Of a stretch of 64,000 nt of DNA, positions 39,311 to 51,600 are shown in pieces. The notes beneath the pieces were generated by a model. It worked only from the letters and a program-made list of their open reading frames with translations, was not told the DNA's origin and searched no databases. The position numbers were made by a program, and so were the translations under genes. This DNA is from Glossina fuscipes (Eukaryota > Arthropoda > Insecta > Diptera > Glossinidae), in contig NW_023998417.1 of assembly GCF_014805625.2 (NCBI RefSeq), positions 4,833,211 to 4,897,210 on the forward strand, written 5' to 3'. Position 1 is the stretch's first letter. Each line of letters begins with the position of its first letter.

Positions 39311-39775
39311 ATGTCACATCAAATGTCGATTTCTATAAGAAATCAGGTAAAGCGAACAACAAATAAATAAAATTTTAATTTATTTTTAAATTTTTTTAAT
39401 TAATCTCTGTCTCTGTCTCTCTCTCTCTCTCTCTCTATCCTCCTGTAGTTAATACTCTCGTTCGTCTTCATTTTAACATTGTATTGCAATGTTTTAATTC
39501 AAGCCAAAACTCTATCAAAGCCTAGCGTACCTGCCCCTACCACAGAAAAGATGGCCATGGTGCACAGTGACATGTATGACATGATTATGCCCGATTCATA
39601 TGGTGACGATCCATCCAAAACGATGCAATATCAGAATTTTGATGCTTTCTTTAATGCTGAAAAGAAAATGAAAAACGAAGATTTCAAAATGCCCGAAGAA
39701 ACCGAAATGGTTGTAATGGTGCCGGCTCCAAAAGAACTTATGGAAAAACATAAAAATGATTTGCGAAAACATTAG
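39311..39775 (+). CDS. Met-rich secreted protein of unknown function (two exons)
   Basis: Exon 1 (39311-39346) encodes MSHQMSISIRNQ and ends at CAG|GTAAAG. The intron (39347-39448) is 102 bp and ends in a long CT tract plus CTGTAG. Exon 2 (39449-39775) continues in phase 0 and stops at TAG. The product is 120 residues. Residues 13-31 give a hydrophobic core (LILSFVFILTLY) and a likely signal-peptidase site after IQA, so the mature chain is about 89 residues. It is hydrophilic, has no cysteine, about eleven methionines, Asp/Tyr-rich segments (MYDMIMPDSYGDD) and a basic C-terminus (KHKNDLRKH). Splitting the signal peptide across an exon junction is a usual layout for small secreted insect proteins. 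Without the intron, the frame upstream of exon 2 has no proper ATG, so the splice is needed. I do not recognise the family. A secreted structural, reproductive or peptide-precursor role is possible, but no cleavage sites typical of neuropeptides stand out. Confidence 0.75.
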
Positions 39776-40077
39776 CAAACACGATTATGATAAAAAGTTT
39801 TTTTTTTTTGGTATTTTAGAATTTCCAACTAAATGAATAATTAAATGATTAAAAAAAAAAAAAGCAAAAAAAAAAAAACTTTTATTCACACGCTTTTAAG
39901 ATAAAGATATAGTTGATACGTTTTTCAATTTAAAAGTTACGATGAGAAAAGTCATCGATTGATTATTTTTACAATTAATGACAAAAATTTATAATTCTAC
40001 GATAATTTTAAAGTGAAAAAAATCATACTCCACCAGGACATATTATATTCAAGTGTTTAGCGAGAGAGATAAGCTAG
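39776..40077 (+). other. 3' flank of the secreted-protein gene
   Basis: AT-rich sequence with T and A runs directly after the stop. There is no canonical AATAAA in the first 300 bases; the first one downstream is at 40331-40336. The transcript could therefore extend over the ORF at 40078. Confidence 0.5.
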
Positions 40078-40332
40078 ATGGTAGTTTTTTTAGATTTAGT
40101 TCAACGAAATCATCATCCGCTGCCAAAGGAATCGATCACCATTCAAAAGAAGACTCAGTTCGTTGCCAAACAAAATTTCCTTCCTTTCTCACCAATTGAA
40201 CCGCTTTCGTCCAACAAAAAAGCAGAAAGGTCATCTACAATGGCGATTATAATAAATTTCACTTGAAAAGACCATCAAGTTACCCTGGCTCCTCCTGATC
40301 TATCAAAAAGTGAAACACATCCAGAAACTAAA
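40078..40332 (+). pseudogene. open frame broken by one TGA, unknown product
   Basis: The frame opens at ATG 40078 (context CTAG-ATG), runs 62 codons with a coding-like mix (PLPKESITIQKK, FSPIEPLSSNKK), meets TGA at 40264-40266, then continues 21 codons in the same frame (DHQVTLAPPDLSKSE) to TAA at 40330-40332. Base composition is more balanced than the flanks. It may be a decayed gene, a mobile-element gag-like fragment, a gene with a stop read through, or 3' UTR of the upstream gene. No domain is recognised. Confidence 0.25.
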
Positions 40333-40337
40333 TAAAA

Positions 40338-40481
40338 ATGCAAAAACCTCTGTGTGGTGAAGAAAATGTCGGCGAAATAAGTGACAAGTGCAATCCTAAG
40401 AAGACTAATCTAGCGCCACCTATACCTAGTATTTATCGAAATGGTTCTATATCTGTGACGTGCCTCAGCAAACCTAAGTGA
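40338..40481 (+). CDS. 47-codon ORF of coding-like composition, unknown
   Basis: The ORF begins five bases after the TAA of the preceding frame, in a different frame. It contains four cysteines, a TNLAPPIPSIYRNGS stretch and a basic end (LSKPK), and stops at TGA 40479-40481. An AATAAA signal lies at 40514-40519, a plausible distance for a transcript end. It has no signal peptide. It could be the next piece of the broken frame at 40078-40332 after a one-base shift, or a separate small exon. I do not recognise it. Confidence 0.25.
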   Translation: MQKPLCGEENVGEISDKCNPKKTNLAPPIPSIYRNGSISVTCLSKPK

Positions 40482-40513
40482 ATATCGCGATTGCGAAATG
40501 TTGATAATATATT

Positions 40514-40519
40514 AATAAA
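40514..40519 (+). terminator. possible polyadenylation signal
   Basis: AATAAA about 33 bases after the stop of the 47-codon ORF. The hexamer is common in this AT-rich DNA, so position is the only support. Confidence 0.2.
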
Positions 40520-41158
40520 GCAAACAAGACGACACAGTGCACAAGGAAAAGCTCAGTAGCCCAAGACAGAAAACTTTACAAATGCATTATATGAAAGACT
40601 ATTATCCGCAGCGAAATTAAAAACTCTATGCGTGTTAACTACAAATTGTTTATTTACATTTTCCGTAAATCCTTTGACCTTAACTTTTTTATTTCAATAT
40701 CAAAATTTTGCTTTGCTAAAGAATTGGAAAAAAAAAAAAATTCAATTAAAATATAATATTTGTAAAATTTGAATTTTACAACAAAATCAACAACATATGG
40801 CAAAATAACCATACACTTGTGCAAATGTATGCAAAGTAAAATTTGTAAATATGTACTCTCCGCAAATATTTATATAAGCGAGTTGAAAAGGGGCAAAAAA
40901 AAATTAAAAAAAAAAAAAAATTTTCACTTTTATATTTTTATAAAAAAAAAGAATGTGTTTTTTGAATTGATTTTCGTTTCTTCTCTTCTTATGCTCTATT
41001 ACTCTTACTGTTTGGCCTCACTTGTTAACCACTAAGGGTTATGTCGTTACAAACATAGATATAATGATTGTGTAACTGCTAAAATATTTATCATGGCATT
41101 CAAAAAATACTAAACACATATTTGTTTTTTAGAAAATCCCAACCAAACGAATACAAAA

Positions 41159-41160
<2 letters not shown>

Positions 41161-41193
<33 letters not shown>

Positions 41194-41276
41194 AGCAGCG
41201 ACGGGAGGAGCGACAAAAAAAAGAAAAAGAGACAAAAACATGAGTGGCAGCAGCAGCAGCAGCAACAACAACAACA
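41161..41276 (+). repeat. (GAC)n and (CAG/CAA)n triplet block
   Basis: About eleven GAC repeats at 41161-41193 are followed after a purine-rich spacer by CAG and CAA repeats at about 41247-41276. A TTTGTTTTTTAG acceptor-like site ends at about 41132. One frame reads poly-Asp then poly-Lys then poly-Gln within a 71-codon ORF (41122-41337); another reads poly-Arg. Without a conserved flank I treat it as repeats rather than an exon. Confidence 0.8.
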
Positions 41277-43484
41277 AGGGGGGGGAATAGGAAGCACAAG
41301 CAAGTTTATTTTACACAAACAACAAGAATTCCTTTGATCCGTGCGCGTAAGCTTTGTTTGTAAGCAACAATTTGGTTTTGTTGTCTTTTTTTATTTTTAT
41401 TTATTTTGTTTTTTTTTGGTTTTTTGTTTTTTAAACAAAATATCTCTCTGAATTATATGGAAACGACCGAAAAAAATATGTGTTTTTGTTGAATAAAAAA
41501 ATAACGAGAAAAATATAAATATATATAACATAGCAGCGCGCAAATGTATATAAAAAAAACACCTAACACAACAATTCAAGCGAACATCGAACTGCACATG
41601 CTTTTATTTTATATAAATGTGTACCAACAAATACGTAGGTGGTGTGTACATGCATGCATGCATACGTCAATGCATGCTTGTTTTACGCGGATATATACAC
41701 ATATTTGTTTACAAGTGTTGGTTGAAAACGAAAAAAAAAAAAAAAAAAGAAAGAAAGAAAAGCGCATACACAAACAACCATTTAGTAATTATACGGCGCA
41801 AATTTGTATTCATATGGAGGAGCTGAAACAAACAGAAACAAAAGAGAGGTTACGATCAGCTTTGGTCGAATCTGTGACAAACTGAACGGATGACAGTTAG
41901 TTCGTTACTTTTTTTTTTTTTCATTAAAGAGCGAGTAATAAAATTTTGCTGAATAAGCTTCGTTTGCTGCTTTCTGCTCTTAGAGTTATTTAATGACTGA
42001 AAATAATCATTAATTTTTAAAGTACGTTTTACTTGCAACGCACAACTCTTACATATAAAAAGAGAAGCTGTAATCTCAAGGCCTTAAATTTCAGAACAAT
42101 TTCTCGATGAAAAATATTAAAATTTAATTGCATTTAAAATTTACTGGATGTTAACATTGATAGGAAGCGTTCCACGAAAAATTTAAAGGCAAACAACATA
42201 AGATGGGAAAGTTTGAAAATAACCAATGATTACTGCTTCAAAAGGATAGATGATAACACATTCAAAGTTAGCGATATGCATAAAAATTTTAAAAAGCAGA
42301 AAATAGAAAGTGGACGATGATCGAAAATCACAGCATGGCAGATAGGTTACATTCGAATGCAAGTTGTGTTCACAGGTGCATTCGGTTCTCTCAAGCTCGA
42401 GACGACAGATGTTGCGGAATTGAATCAAGTTTCTTCCGAACATATACTTGCAGGGATGTTAACACAATCTCTTTGGCAAATTTTTTAAATCACCAACTAG
42501 ACCGGGGGTCTTAGTGACAAGCTTTTACTTGATGAAATTCTAAAGTTTTTCTGTGAAAATTTTTACCTGAATAATTCGCTGTATTCTTCGCTTCAGAAAG
42601 TACTTAAAAAAGCAATCCGTCGCCAAATAATTCATAGCTCCATAAACATAATCAAACCCATAAAATTTTAATCCTCAGTAATTCTAATACCTAGATGGAT
42701 GCATAGGCTGAAAAAAGAGTTCTATTAAACAGATAGCTATCAGCAAAGACGGCAATCGACGACTGGAAAGGAAAGCGAACATAATCTTTGGCGTTGAAAT
42801 TTCTTTTCGAGCTGCTGCATTTACTTTGCAAACAACAATGCATGTGATACGCCGAAAAAATCAATAACACTTCAAAGCACAGACCAGTTTTCCCCTTACT
42901 TACTTACATTTCTTCGAAATATATTCCATTTAGATCTCTGGACATCGTTACCTCATCTACTAGCTACCAAAGCTCACGTAATTAAAGAAAGTTTTCTTAA
43001 GGAAATATATTATAAAACCTGCAGCGCTTGTCTGATTGCAAGAGAAAGCTCCATTCCGTAAGTAAATTTAGCAAAGAAAAACGCATTTTATGTTTAATGA
43101 CATCGAGGATAAACCAAAGGGAAACACATCTTTTTTCCAAAACCAAAGCATTTTATTTTGAATACCCCCTAAAAAAAAAAGGCCCGCTTTTACCTAAATA
43201 GATCGTTGCACTGCAAAAAGATTTGCAATGGTATTCGATTTCCTAAAGAAACGAGTACGAGACAGCGTTACATCGCAAACAGTCTTTTCCTACTTTCACT
43301 ATGACGATAATAATAATAATCAGGGTTTATTTAGTAAGCACCTAAACTTTTTAGTATCGCAAACTAAATGTTGAACTTATCATATATGTTTTACGTTAAA
43401 GGAATGGTTAATGAAAAAAAGTAACGAAAAACAATTTTTATAAAAAACATTTACAAATTGAAATTGTCGATGTATGAATGAATA

Positions 43485-43487
<3 letters not shown>

Positions 43488-43522
<35 letters not shown>
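43488..43522. repeat. (TA)n microsatellite
   Basis: A TA tract of about 35 bp. Confidence 0.95.
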
Positions 43523-43524
<2 letters not shown>

Positions 43525-43836
43525 TATAAGTGAGAAGAAGTAACACTTTTTTTCTTTGTTGTTCAATGAAAAATATTCTCATTCGCATACACACGCTCTC
43601 ATGCATATGGATAAACATAAAATGCCGAATATTTTATATGAAAAATTTGACATTTTATAAACAAAGCATATTTTCCTTTTATCAAAAGGATATGAATACC
43701 TTTAATTAAATAAATTATTTTTTAGTTTTTTTTTTTTTTTTTGTTATTATTATTTTTTTAAATAACTTAAATTATTAACAAAAGTCTTTGCATTATTAAT
43801 ATGAATTTAAATACTTGATGATATTTAGCAAGTATA

Positions 43837-43839
<3 letters not shown>

Positions 43840-43884
<45 letters not shown>
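43840..43884. repeat. (TA)n microsatellite
   Basis: An uninterrupted TA tract of about 45 bp. Confidence 0.95.
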
Positions 43885-43885
<1 letters not shown>

Positions 43886-45345
43886 CATATTGTATTATAA
43901 TATTTATCAATGACACAACTGACATTTAATTAAAACAATTAAATATTGATTACCATTATTCTTATTGTTATTGGATTTGTTGATGTTCTTATTATTATTG
44001 TTGTTGTTGTTATTATTATTGTCATATTGTATTCATACAATGGGAACATAACTTGATTTTGATTAATAAGGACATCAATCATTCTCTGATGTGCATATTT
44101 TTTATACATCATCAGTATGACAGTCAATCACAGTAAAATTTTGTCGTTCAATTATCTTTTACACATGCATACAATAACTCAATTATATATATCTCTCATG
44201 TACCTATTGGGGGTGTTTTGCACAAATAAGTGAGAATGACTGGCTATTGAAGCTTTCAACTCCAAGGTCGACGCATATCTTTATTTGATTATTTACCCGC
44301 CAGTAATTAATCACTCTTGCATTTGTCATTAATTTAAGTCTTATATAAAACAAATACTCGTACTTTTAAATGCGCATATACATATATCATATATATATAT
44401 GCGTATATTATATTATATACCTTTTGATATGTACATACATATATATATATATAGACATATTTATTATTTAAATTAATTTCAATTAAATCCCCACATGCGT
44501 AGACGCAGTGAAGCATATATTTGTATGTATTATATTCAACAAAAATTTCAATGAATTTTCCATTAACATTTAAATATTTGCTTGTAAATTATGCAAAAAT
44601 TAATTTTCCTGCCACGCAAAATACGCATACACAAACACGCAATTTAAAGTATGCTTTCAAAATGGTGTTAATGATGAAATCTTGCGGCGGCTGTTGCTGA
44701 TGTTGTTTCGATAGGCCGTAATAAAAAGGTTTGTGGTAAAATTTCAACAGATACATAATCCAATTATGAGACAGTTTATTACCAAAACAAAAAAAAAAGC
44801 TACAGAAATGGAATTTTATGTACGCACATAAAAGTCAATGCGTGCAGGATTATTAATATAAATTTTTTATTAGCAAAAAAAAAAAAATAAAAAAATAGTT
44901 TTATTTTAGTGATCACTAAATTATTTCAGATAATTTTATTAACGATTTTAAAAAAGATAAAAGAAATATATTTATTTAATTTAAAATACCTTTTTTGCCG
45001 ACGAACTACTTCAGGTTTTGCAATGGCAACCGTTTTTATAGGTTCTATGAAGATTATTTCAAAAACTCACTCATAGACTACTACATGAGCAATATATGCA
45101 TGGTAAGGATTCGCATTTTCTTCCCTTCTGTGTGGCAAAATACAGAGGAATAATAAGAACGTGAGATCTAATGTAGTTAAAAGCTAAGCAAATTGTTAAC
45201 GTGGAAATCTAGGATACTTACTGAAAAGAACGTATTCACGTTTGTTTGTTTGAAAGGGTATGAACCATAAGGATATAACAGAATTTTAAAAGAAGGAATT
45301 TGGAAAGAAATAAAGTGAGAGAACCCACATGAAGACCGTCAACAT

Positions 45346-45690
45346 CGACAGCTGTCGTAAAGTACAATTTAGTGAGTCTAGAGACCACCATTCAACAACC
45401 GAGCCCGGTTGTTTTGGCTGATATCCCCGACACCTGTCGTAACGTACAATTTATGGTGGTCTACCGCATCAAGAATCGAACTCAGGCTTTTCGGCTGAGC
45501 TTCAGACATTCTAACCACTAGACTATACGGCAGCAATTTCTTTCAATGTACAAAATTTTGTTACTAATTTGTACAAAAGACTTATAAAACACCGAAGTAA
45601 GTAAGTATCATTTCGTATCATTTATGATGGTAGGCAGACGATCGCTGTACATAACCTTGATGCCGGTTTCCAAACCTGATGAAGTAATCG
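45346..45690 (-). repeat. composite tRNA-derived repeat (SINE-like), copy A
   Basis: Read on the minus strand, 45533 to 45461 resembles a tRNA: a 7-bp acceptor stem pairs CTGCCGT with GCGGTAG (two G-U pairs), box A is TAGTCTAGTGGTTAGAAT and box B is GAGTTCGATTC (45483-45473). The D-arm and box A recall tRNA-Glu or Asp, while the anticodon and T stems are decayed. Lower coordinates hold two copies of a CGACASCTGTCGTAAMGTAC motif (45346 and 45428, offset 82 bp), so the body is partly dimeric. Alignment with copy B (61630-61960) covers the tRNA-like part and about 150 bp on the higher-coordinate side, so the tRNA-like module is internal to the repeat. Confidence 0.6.
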
Positions 45691-47743
45691 TTACTTTTTT
45701 CTTCTTTTTTGCACTTCAGAAACATCATACGCTATATAATGAAAAGGGGGAAAAAGGGACCGACACTTTCGCAATTCCCTAAAAGTCAATTTGTGTACAC
45801 ATACTCAAGCATGAGTAAACAAATTCCTTGATATTCTGTAAAATAGTAAATGGATAAAAAAAAAAAAAGAAGAAAAAAATTAATAAAATATTAATTAAAT
45901 TTTTATAAATGTAATCAATATTTTTTATTTTATAAATTCTTTGTGGCAATGCAGAAAATGTCACAGTAAATAACTATTACTGCTGTTTGAGCAGCAACAT
46001 ATGCCCCCAGAGGAAAAGTGACTAGCAAAGCAATTTTTATTTATTATATTTTTTTACGCATATATCTTAATAAATATTATATAAAAATAAAATTTAAAAA
46101 AAAAAAACAAACATATATTAATTGATGAGTACGGTACGCGCATTTGTCTTTACCCTTCTTCACTAAATACATTTCGAGATTTTCGTTGACAGAAATATAT
46201 CGCGTAACATGCTATGCAATAGTAAGCTTATTGTTGCTTACAAAGCCAGTTGCAAAAGACACTTAGCATAACTTAACCCAACACGTACCTGAAACAACAT
46301 TAACTAGTTGTAGTTCGCTCTATTAGGTTTTGTTCTTGTTCTCGGTCGTGTCTTAAAAGTAAGATAAGTCAGTTTAGATAATAGGCGGACAGATTTAATT
46401 ATATATCGATTATGCTCGGTTCATACTAAATAAATAAATTGAATAAGTTGTATGTGGTTTTTGATTCGGATTTCTCGATGATGCAATCACGCAATGTGTT
46501 TAATATACTTCCAATGAAAATTAATTACATATATTTTAAATTGATTACATTTTAACCACAAAGTTGACATAATTGCCACAAATAGTTACATGAATACGCA
46601 AGAATACGTCTGACAGCCTTACCATGATTTAAGGCAATATTTAAACTAAACGAAGGCTTTCATATAAAATATCATAGTAATAATAAATAAATGACAAGGA
46701 AAAACCTCATGGCGTTTTAGAGTCGTTCAATTTTTATATCTGCAAGCTTATCATGGAAAAAAATACGAAGTGGGTAGTGTAGGTAGGTAGCCATAGATGA
46801 TTAGCCAAAAGTAACTGAGTTTTAAAAGTGGTCTAAAATTCACGTCACTATGACTATGATAAAGGTTTGCAAGATTGCGAAGGAAAGTTAATGGTGTTCA
46901 TGATTAAGACACCATGGCTTCGATAAGAGATTTTGACGTTAAAAGCACCGCAAACATCAACAAAGACCAGCACAGTTTATCCTATGATATTCCAATCAAT
47001 AGTTTTGAAGGCTTCCATATTTCAACACAATGAACGGTGAACAATTTAATTAACTCAGTTTCCTTCTGTAAATTCACTGCAGAGAAGAAACGATTTTTAG
47101 TAAGTTTTGAAGAAATTGATAAAAGGCGATAAGGAGTGCATAAGCAATGCATAGAAAACCATATGCGAAAAAATTGTACCCTAAGTTGGACGAAGCAACA
47201 AAAACATTGGCAAAGCTCAGACTGGTGCTACACAAAATAATTCTTTGTTCTTGTGGTAGGGTTAAAAAAGCAAACAATGCATAATGAGTGGGTCCAGAAG
47301 ATTGTTTCCATACCCTATAATAAAAAAATGATTGCGATTAAAAGCCGTAATTAAGGATCCAAAAAAAAGGTCATTAGAAACAACGTCGTTTTAACATGCA
47401 GCCGCACCTTAGCGAGGACTGGCCTCTCTACCGTATGTTTCGACTCCAACTGAGGTGGTCAGGATCAGATTTGCTTTGGTAAAATTCATTTAATAATATA
47501 TAGAAAAAAAAATCCGAAAATTCTTTCCATGGCTTTACATACGTGCTTACTTACACACATCTACGCGCGCACATATACTGTAACGACACCATCTCGCAGC
47601 AATTACTCAGCACAGTTTGTTTTATAAATTAGCCAGTGTGGCATAAATAAGTAAATGATACGTTACTTGAAAGAAGAAAAATTGGTCGTTATCGCACGTA
47701 TCCTCTTGTTCTCAACTCCAAGAAGAAACAATCTGTCTCTTCC

Positions 47744-47771
47744 AGCAGCAGCAGCAGCAGCAGCAGCAGCT
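47744..47771. repeat. (CAG)n triplet array
   Basis: Nine CAG repeats with no interruption. No open frame with conserved flanks was found around them. Confidence 0.9.
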
Positions 47772-48220
47772 TAGCTTGTTCACTTCTTGTCACTTCTCTC
47801 CTATACAATACAACTATCGTTAACCTCAATTGAGTTTAGATAAAAAGTGTAGACAACATTGTCTCATTTACGAATATTTAAATATAGATATGTAACGCCC
47901 AAAATATTCACACTTATATATATATATATATATGATGTAATAATATATATCTCGAAGTATATATGCATAATATATATGTAAGAAATATATATATATATTT
48001 ATATACACTTTTTTTTATATATATGTCAGTTTGAATAAAAGATTTTATGCAAAAAAGTGTGATAGATATGGCTTGAAATCCAATTGAACAGGGGTTATAT
48101 GCATATACAGTACGTGCACGTGATTATGAATATGAGGGCAAGACAGCAGTTGTAATATACTCAAGGAATATATTCATATATATGGATGATGCTGCAGGTA
48201 TTTGTTCGTGCGTTGGTGTA

Positions 48221-48264
48221 GATGGATGGATGGATGGATGGATGTGTGTGTGTGTGTGTGTGTG
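48221..48264. repeat. (GATG)n joined to (GT)n
   Basis: Six GATG units run straight into about ten GT units. Confidence 0.9.
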
Positions 48265-48567
48265 TTTGTGTACGTTTGTATAACTATAGAGTTCAAATTA
48301 AGCTTTTGTATATGTATGGAAATTTTGTGGTTCAACAAAAGCACGTTGCATACAACCATTGAATTATAATCAGTTCAAAGATAGATAAGTTCAAACATAC
48401 ATAGCGGCAGCACACAACTCGATAATAACAGGAAATACATGTGCTTGCTTTTGCTTACTATCGAACTCGTAGATCATAGGAAAAGAAAAGAAGACAAAGA
48501 AGAAGAAGACACGAAACTTGACATTGTCATGTAAAGCTACGTATGCGGGTGAATATATATTCCTCCA

Positions 48568-48580
48568 TGTGTGTGTGTGA

Positions 48581-48612
<32 letters not shown>

Positions 48613-48623
48613 GTGTGTGTGTG
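48568..48623. repeat. (GT)n microsatellite
   Basis: About 55 bp of GT repeats with GA and GGGTGGG interruptions. Confidence 0.9.
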
Positions 48624-51600
48624 CGTACGGTTTATTGGGTGTTCGTAATGTATGCATGAAAATGAAAATTGGTAATATATTCAAAATTTATCAGCGTCAA
48701 TTTAACAGCTCTTTGATTCGTATATATGCACTTACATGCATAAATGAGTTCATGAGTATATACTTTTACTATCATGACTTGAAAATCATAAAGTGCTGGA
48801 AGCACGGACGCAAAATTGATTAAACGAATTTGCGGCAATCATTATGCTCTTCTCTGTTCTGTACTTATGGCGATTGCGATTTGTACGAACATATGTACGA
48901 AGCTCTTTGCTAATAGAATGAATGTTTAATATATTTTCTTAATAGTTTAGGATACTTTCGTTCTCTTAAAAGAAAAATAATGAATAGTGGGGACAAGAAT
49001 TGATTGATATTGTGATTGGCCATCGAAGTTTAAGTATACACGAATGTAATGACTTAATAATGGATGGAGAAATAATTGTGAAACCTTTCAGATCGCACCG
49101 CCTTGCGCAGATAACGTTGAATAAGTCTATGATCCTAATAGATAATCTAATTGCAATTTGACATTGCTGTAAGAATATAGAGAGAGCTTTCCGTGCCATT
49201 ACACACAGATATATTATCAATGAAATTCTTGACCTAACAACTCGGAAATATATTTGGCTGGAGGTAACCATCGTCGTAGAGGTTTTATAAAAACAAATCT
49301 ATTAGCGATGTGAATTGACAGTCACTTCCAGAGAAGAGGAAAAAGGACTAGTATTGATTGAAATCCATAGTTCCATAGGATAGGTCACACAATCATTCTA
49401 TCGTCACCGGTCCCAACAAAAATTTAAATTGTTTAAGAAACTTTATACGTTGCTGTAAGAAAGACAATGAATCATGAGCTGATAAAAACTAGTTTTAGAA
49501 AAAGTTTAGCTCGAGTGAAAAATTACAAAAGTGATATTTTAAGCTAACAAAACCAAGGGCCTTATATAAGAAATATTCTCTTAGCGATAATTTCGATAAA
49601 GACGAACCGCTTCGAGAATGCAAACCGCTTTGCAAAGAAATGGAAGAGATAACTTGGAAACTCCAACGATATGTTTCATAATTGGTTTATTAAACTTTTG
49701 CTATTGTGGCCAGCTGAGGAAATGATTTTTATAAAATTATGTGCTTTGATTGCGGAAGAAAGCACGGCATCATTAAATGAGGAATAATTTGTTTTCTACC
49801 TGAGGTTAGCGTCTTTGAACATTGCCATGTCTTTTATTATATCATCAAGTGTTTTCTGCAAGCCGCCCTTGAAATATGCCTTTGAAGTACATAACACCTT
49901 TCACTTTTACCTTTCCTTTCCTTTCCTTCACTATTCATATCTAAATCATTTGCGGCGGGGGCTCAATAAGTCCGCGCGAAAGGCACAACATTTGTTCATT
50001 AGCATTTTTATGTTTAACCTATCAGTAGGAAAATCCCAAAAATTTTTATGAGCCGCCCTATTAAAAATGCTTTCGGATTAGACCACTTTTGGAACCACTA
50101 ACCACTTGGTAAGGTTGTAAACTCAAAAAAAAACCCCGAAACTAATCGTTGAAAAATAAATGCGGGACGGAAATAATTCTTTAGCAGCGGCCTTATCAAT
50201 ACGGAAAAAAATTAATTTTTATTTATTTATGCGATTGATATATAATCCCTGTACAATCATTTGAAATAAGCTTGAGACCTTATTAGAGTCGAGTTATTCG
50301 ATTGCTTTTCATGTCTGTTTTTATAAAAAGTAACCTACACTCCATCATCTGCGTGGCTCCCGAGATTTAACAACAACTCTGTCTTGTAATAAAATTAATA
50401 TCAAAGTGTTTTCTTAGGAGTATAACTTCAGAACAGTAAAATTGACGCCAAAATATACCCCTTTATCTTATCTTTAGCAATCCTATGATGGCAAAAGAAG
50501 ACTAACACGTTCGCCGTAACGTTCTCCGAAAAAAAAATTGCAAATATACAATGAATGACACAACACACATCCGCCCAATAATACAGATCAAGTTTTTCAA
50601 CTAATTATTATTATTAATGCATTATATAAATATTAAATAAGGATAATTGCTGTAGGCATTTACGTCCTTTTCCGTCATACATACGTACGCATGTTATAGC
50701 ATTTCATACCTTCTCAATCATATTAAATAAAAGTGAAATAAATGGAAACTTGTGCTAGATGAGCTATCGTGCTAGATACTTAATGCCCAGATTTGCCAAA
50801 GAATGAAAAAAAGTTGCAATTTTTTTCAAATATTAATTTTTCCAATTTTTAGTTTAATTCCAATTTTATATTTCCTAAATTCTTGCTAACTCGAGATTTA
50901 TTTTCTCTATTGACATTATATTAAAAGAGAAAATCGTTTTAAAAAATCTAAAGTACTTTTATCAAAGTAATTTTTAGAGTTAAATAAGATAAACACACAC
51001 ATTCGCAGCATTCATACAAATAGAGAAATTACATACACTGTCATACATACTTTAATTTACCTGTACATACATGACGACCATTTGCTCATCTTCATACATG
51101 CATTCGCATATATATATATATATATTCCGTTTATATATGCACTTGTGTGTTCACCTTAAGTGTAAAAAATAAATAAACAAAAACACTTTCGGTATATAAA
51201 ACACAAAAATCTAAAAAAAAAAATTAACAAGTTGTGAAGCAATAATGCAACGATATATATATATACATATATACCGTTTTCATCTACAGTCTCATACAGA
51301 TATGGACACATACATATATATATTGTATATACATATATATGCACTTGTGTGTTCATACCTCATAAACAGCTATAGAAAAAAAATTTTTGTTGGGTAAATA
51401 GTACTTGAAAAAACACAAAAGTGTATGGATATGACACACACCCACACGCGCACATCACACATTTAGAAACGTTTTTGCAAAATTTTTCATGTTTTCATTC
51501 ATTCTTATGCGTTTTTGCTTTTTTCTCCTTTTTTCTTTTTTTTTTTTTTTTTTTTTTTTTTTTGACAAACAATTTAGCTTAAGATTTGTTTATCTTCCCA

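Larger units (their letters stand above)
40520..45345. other. noncoding stretch with triplet and TA arrays
   Basis: No gene is supported. It holds a GAC/CAG triplet block (41161-41276), (TA)n at 43488-43522 and 43840-43884, A runs at about 41730-41748 and 44875-44887, and complex sequence at 42300-43300 with short ORFs of no recognisable family. Confidence 0.55.

Noticed and set aside
45461..45533. Functional tRNA gene on the minus strand
   Set aside because: The acceptor stem pairs, but the anticodon and T stems do not, and the segment lies inside a repeat with a second decayed copy at 61.7 kb.
47398..47485. 28-codon plus-strand ORF of balanced composition
   Set aside because: Too short, with no splice, start or family support.
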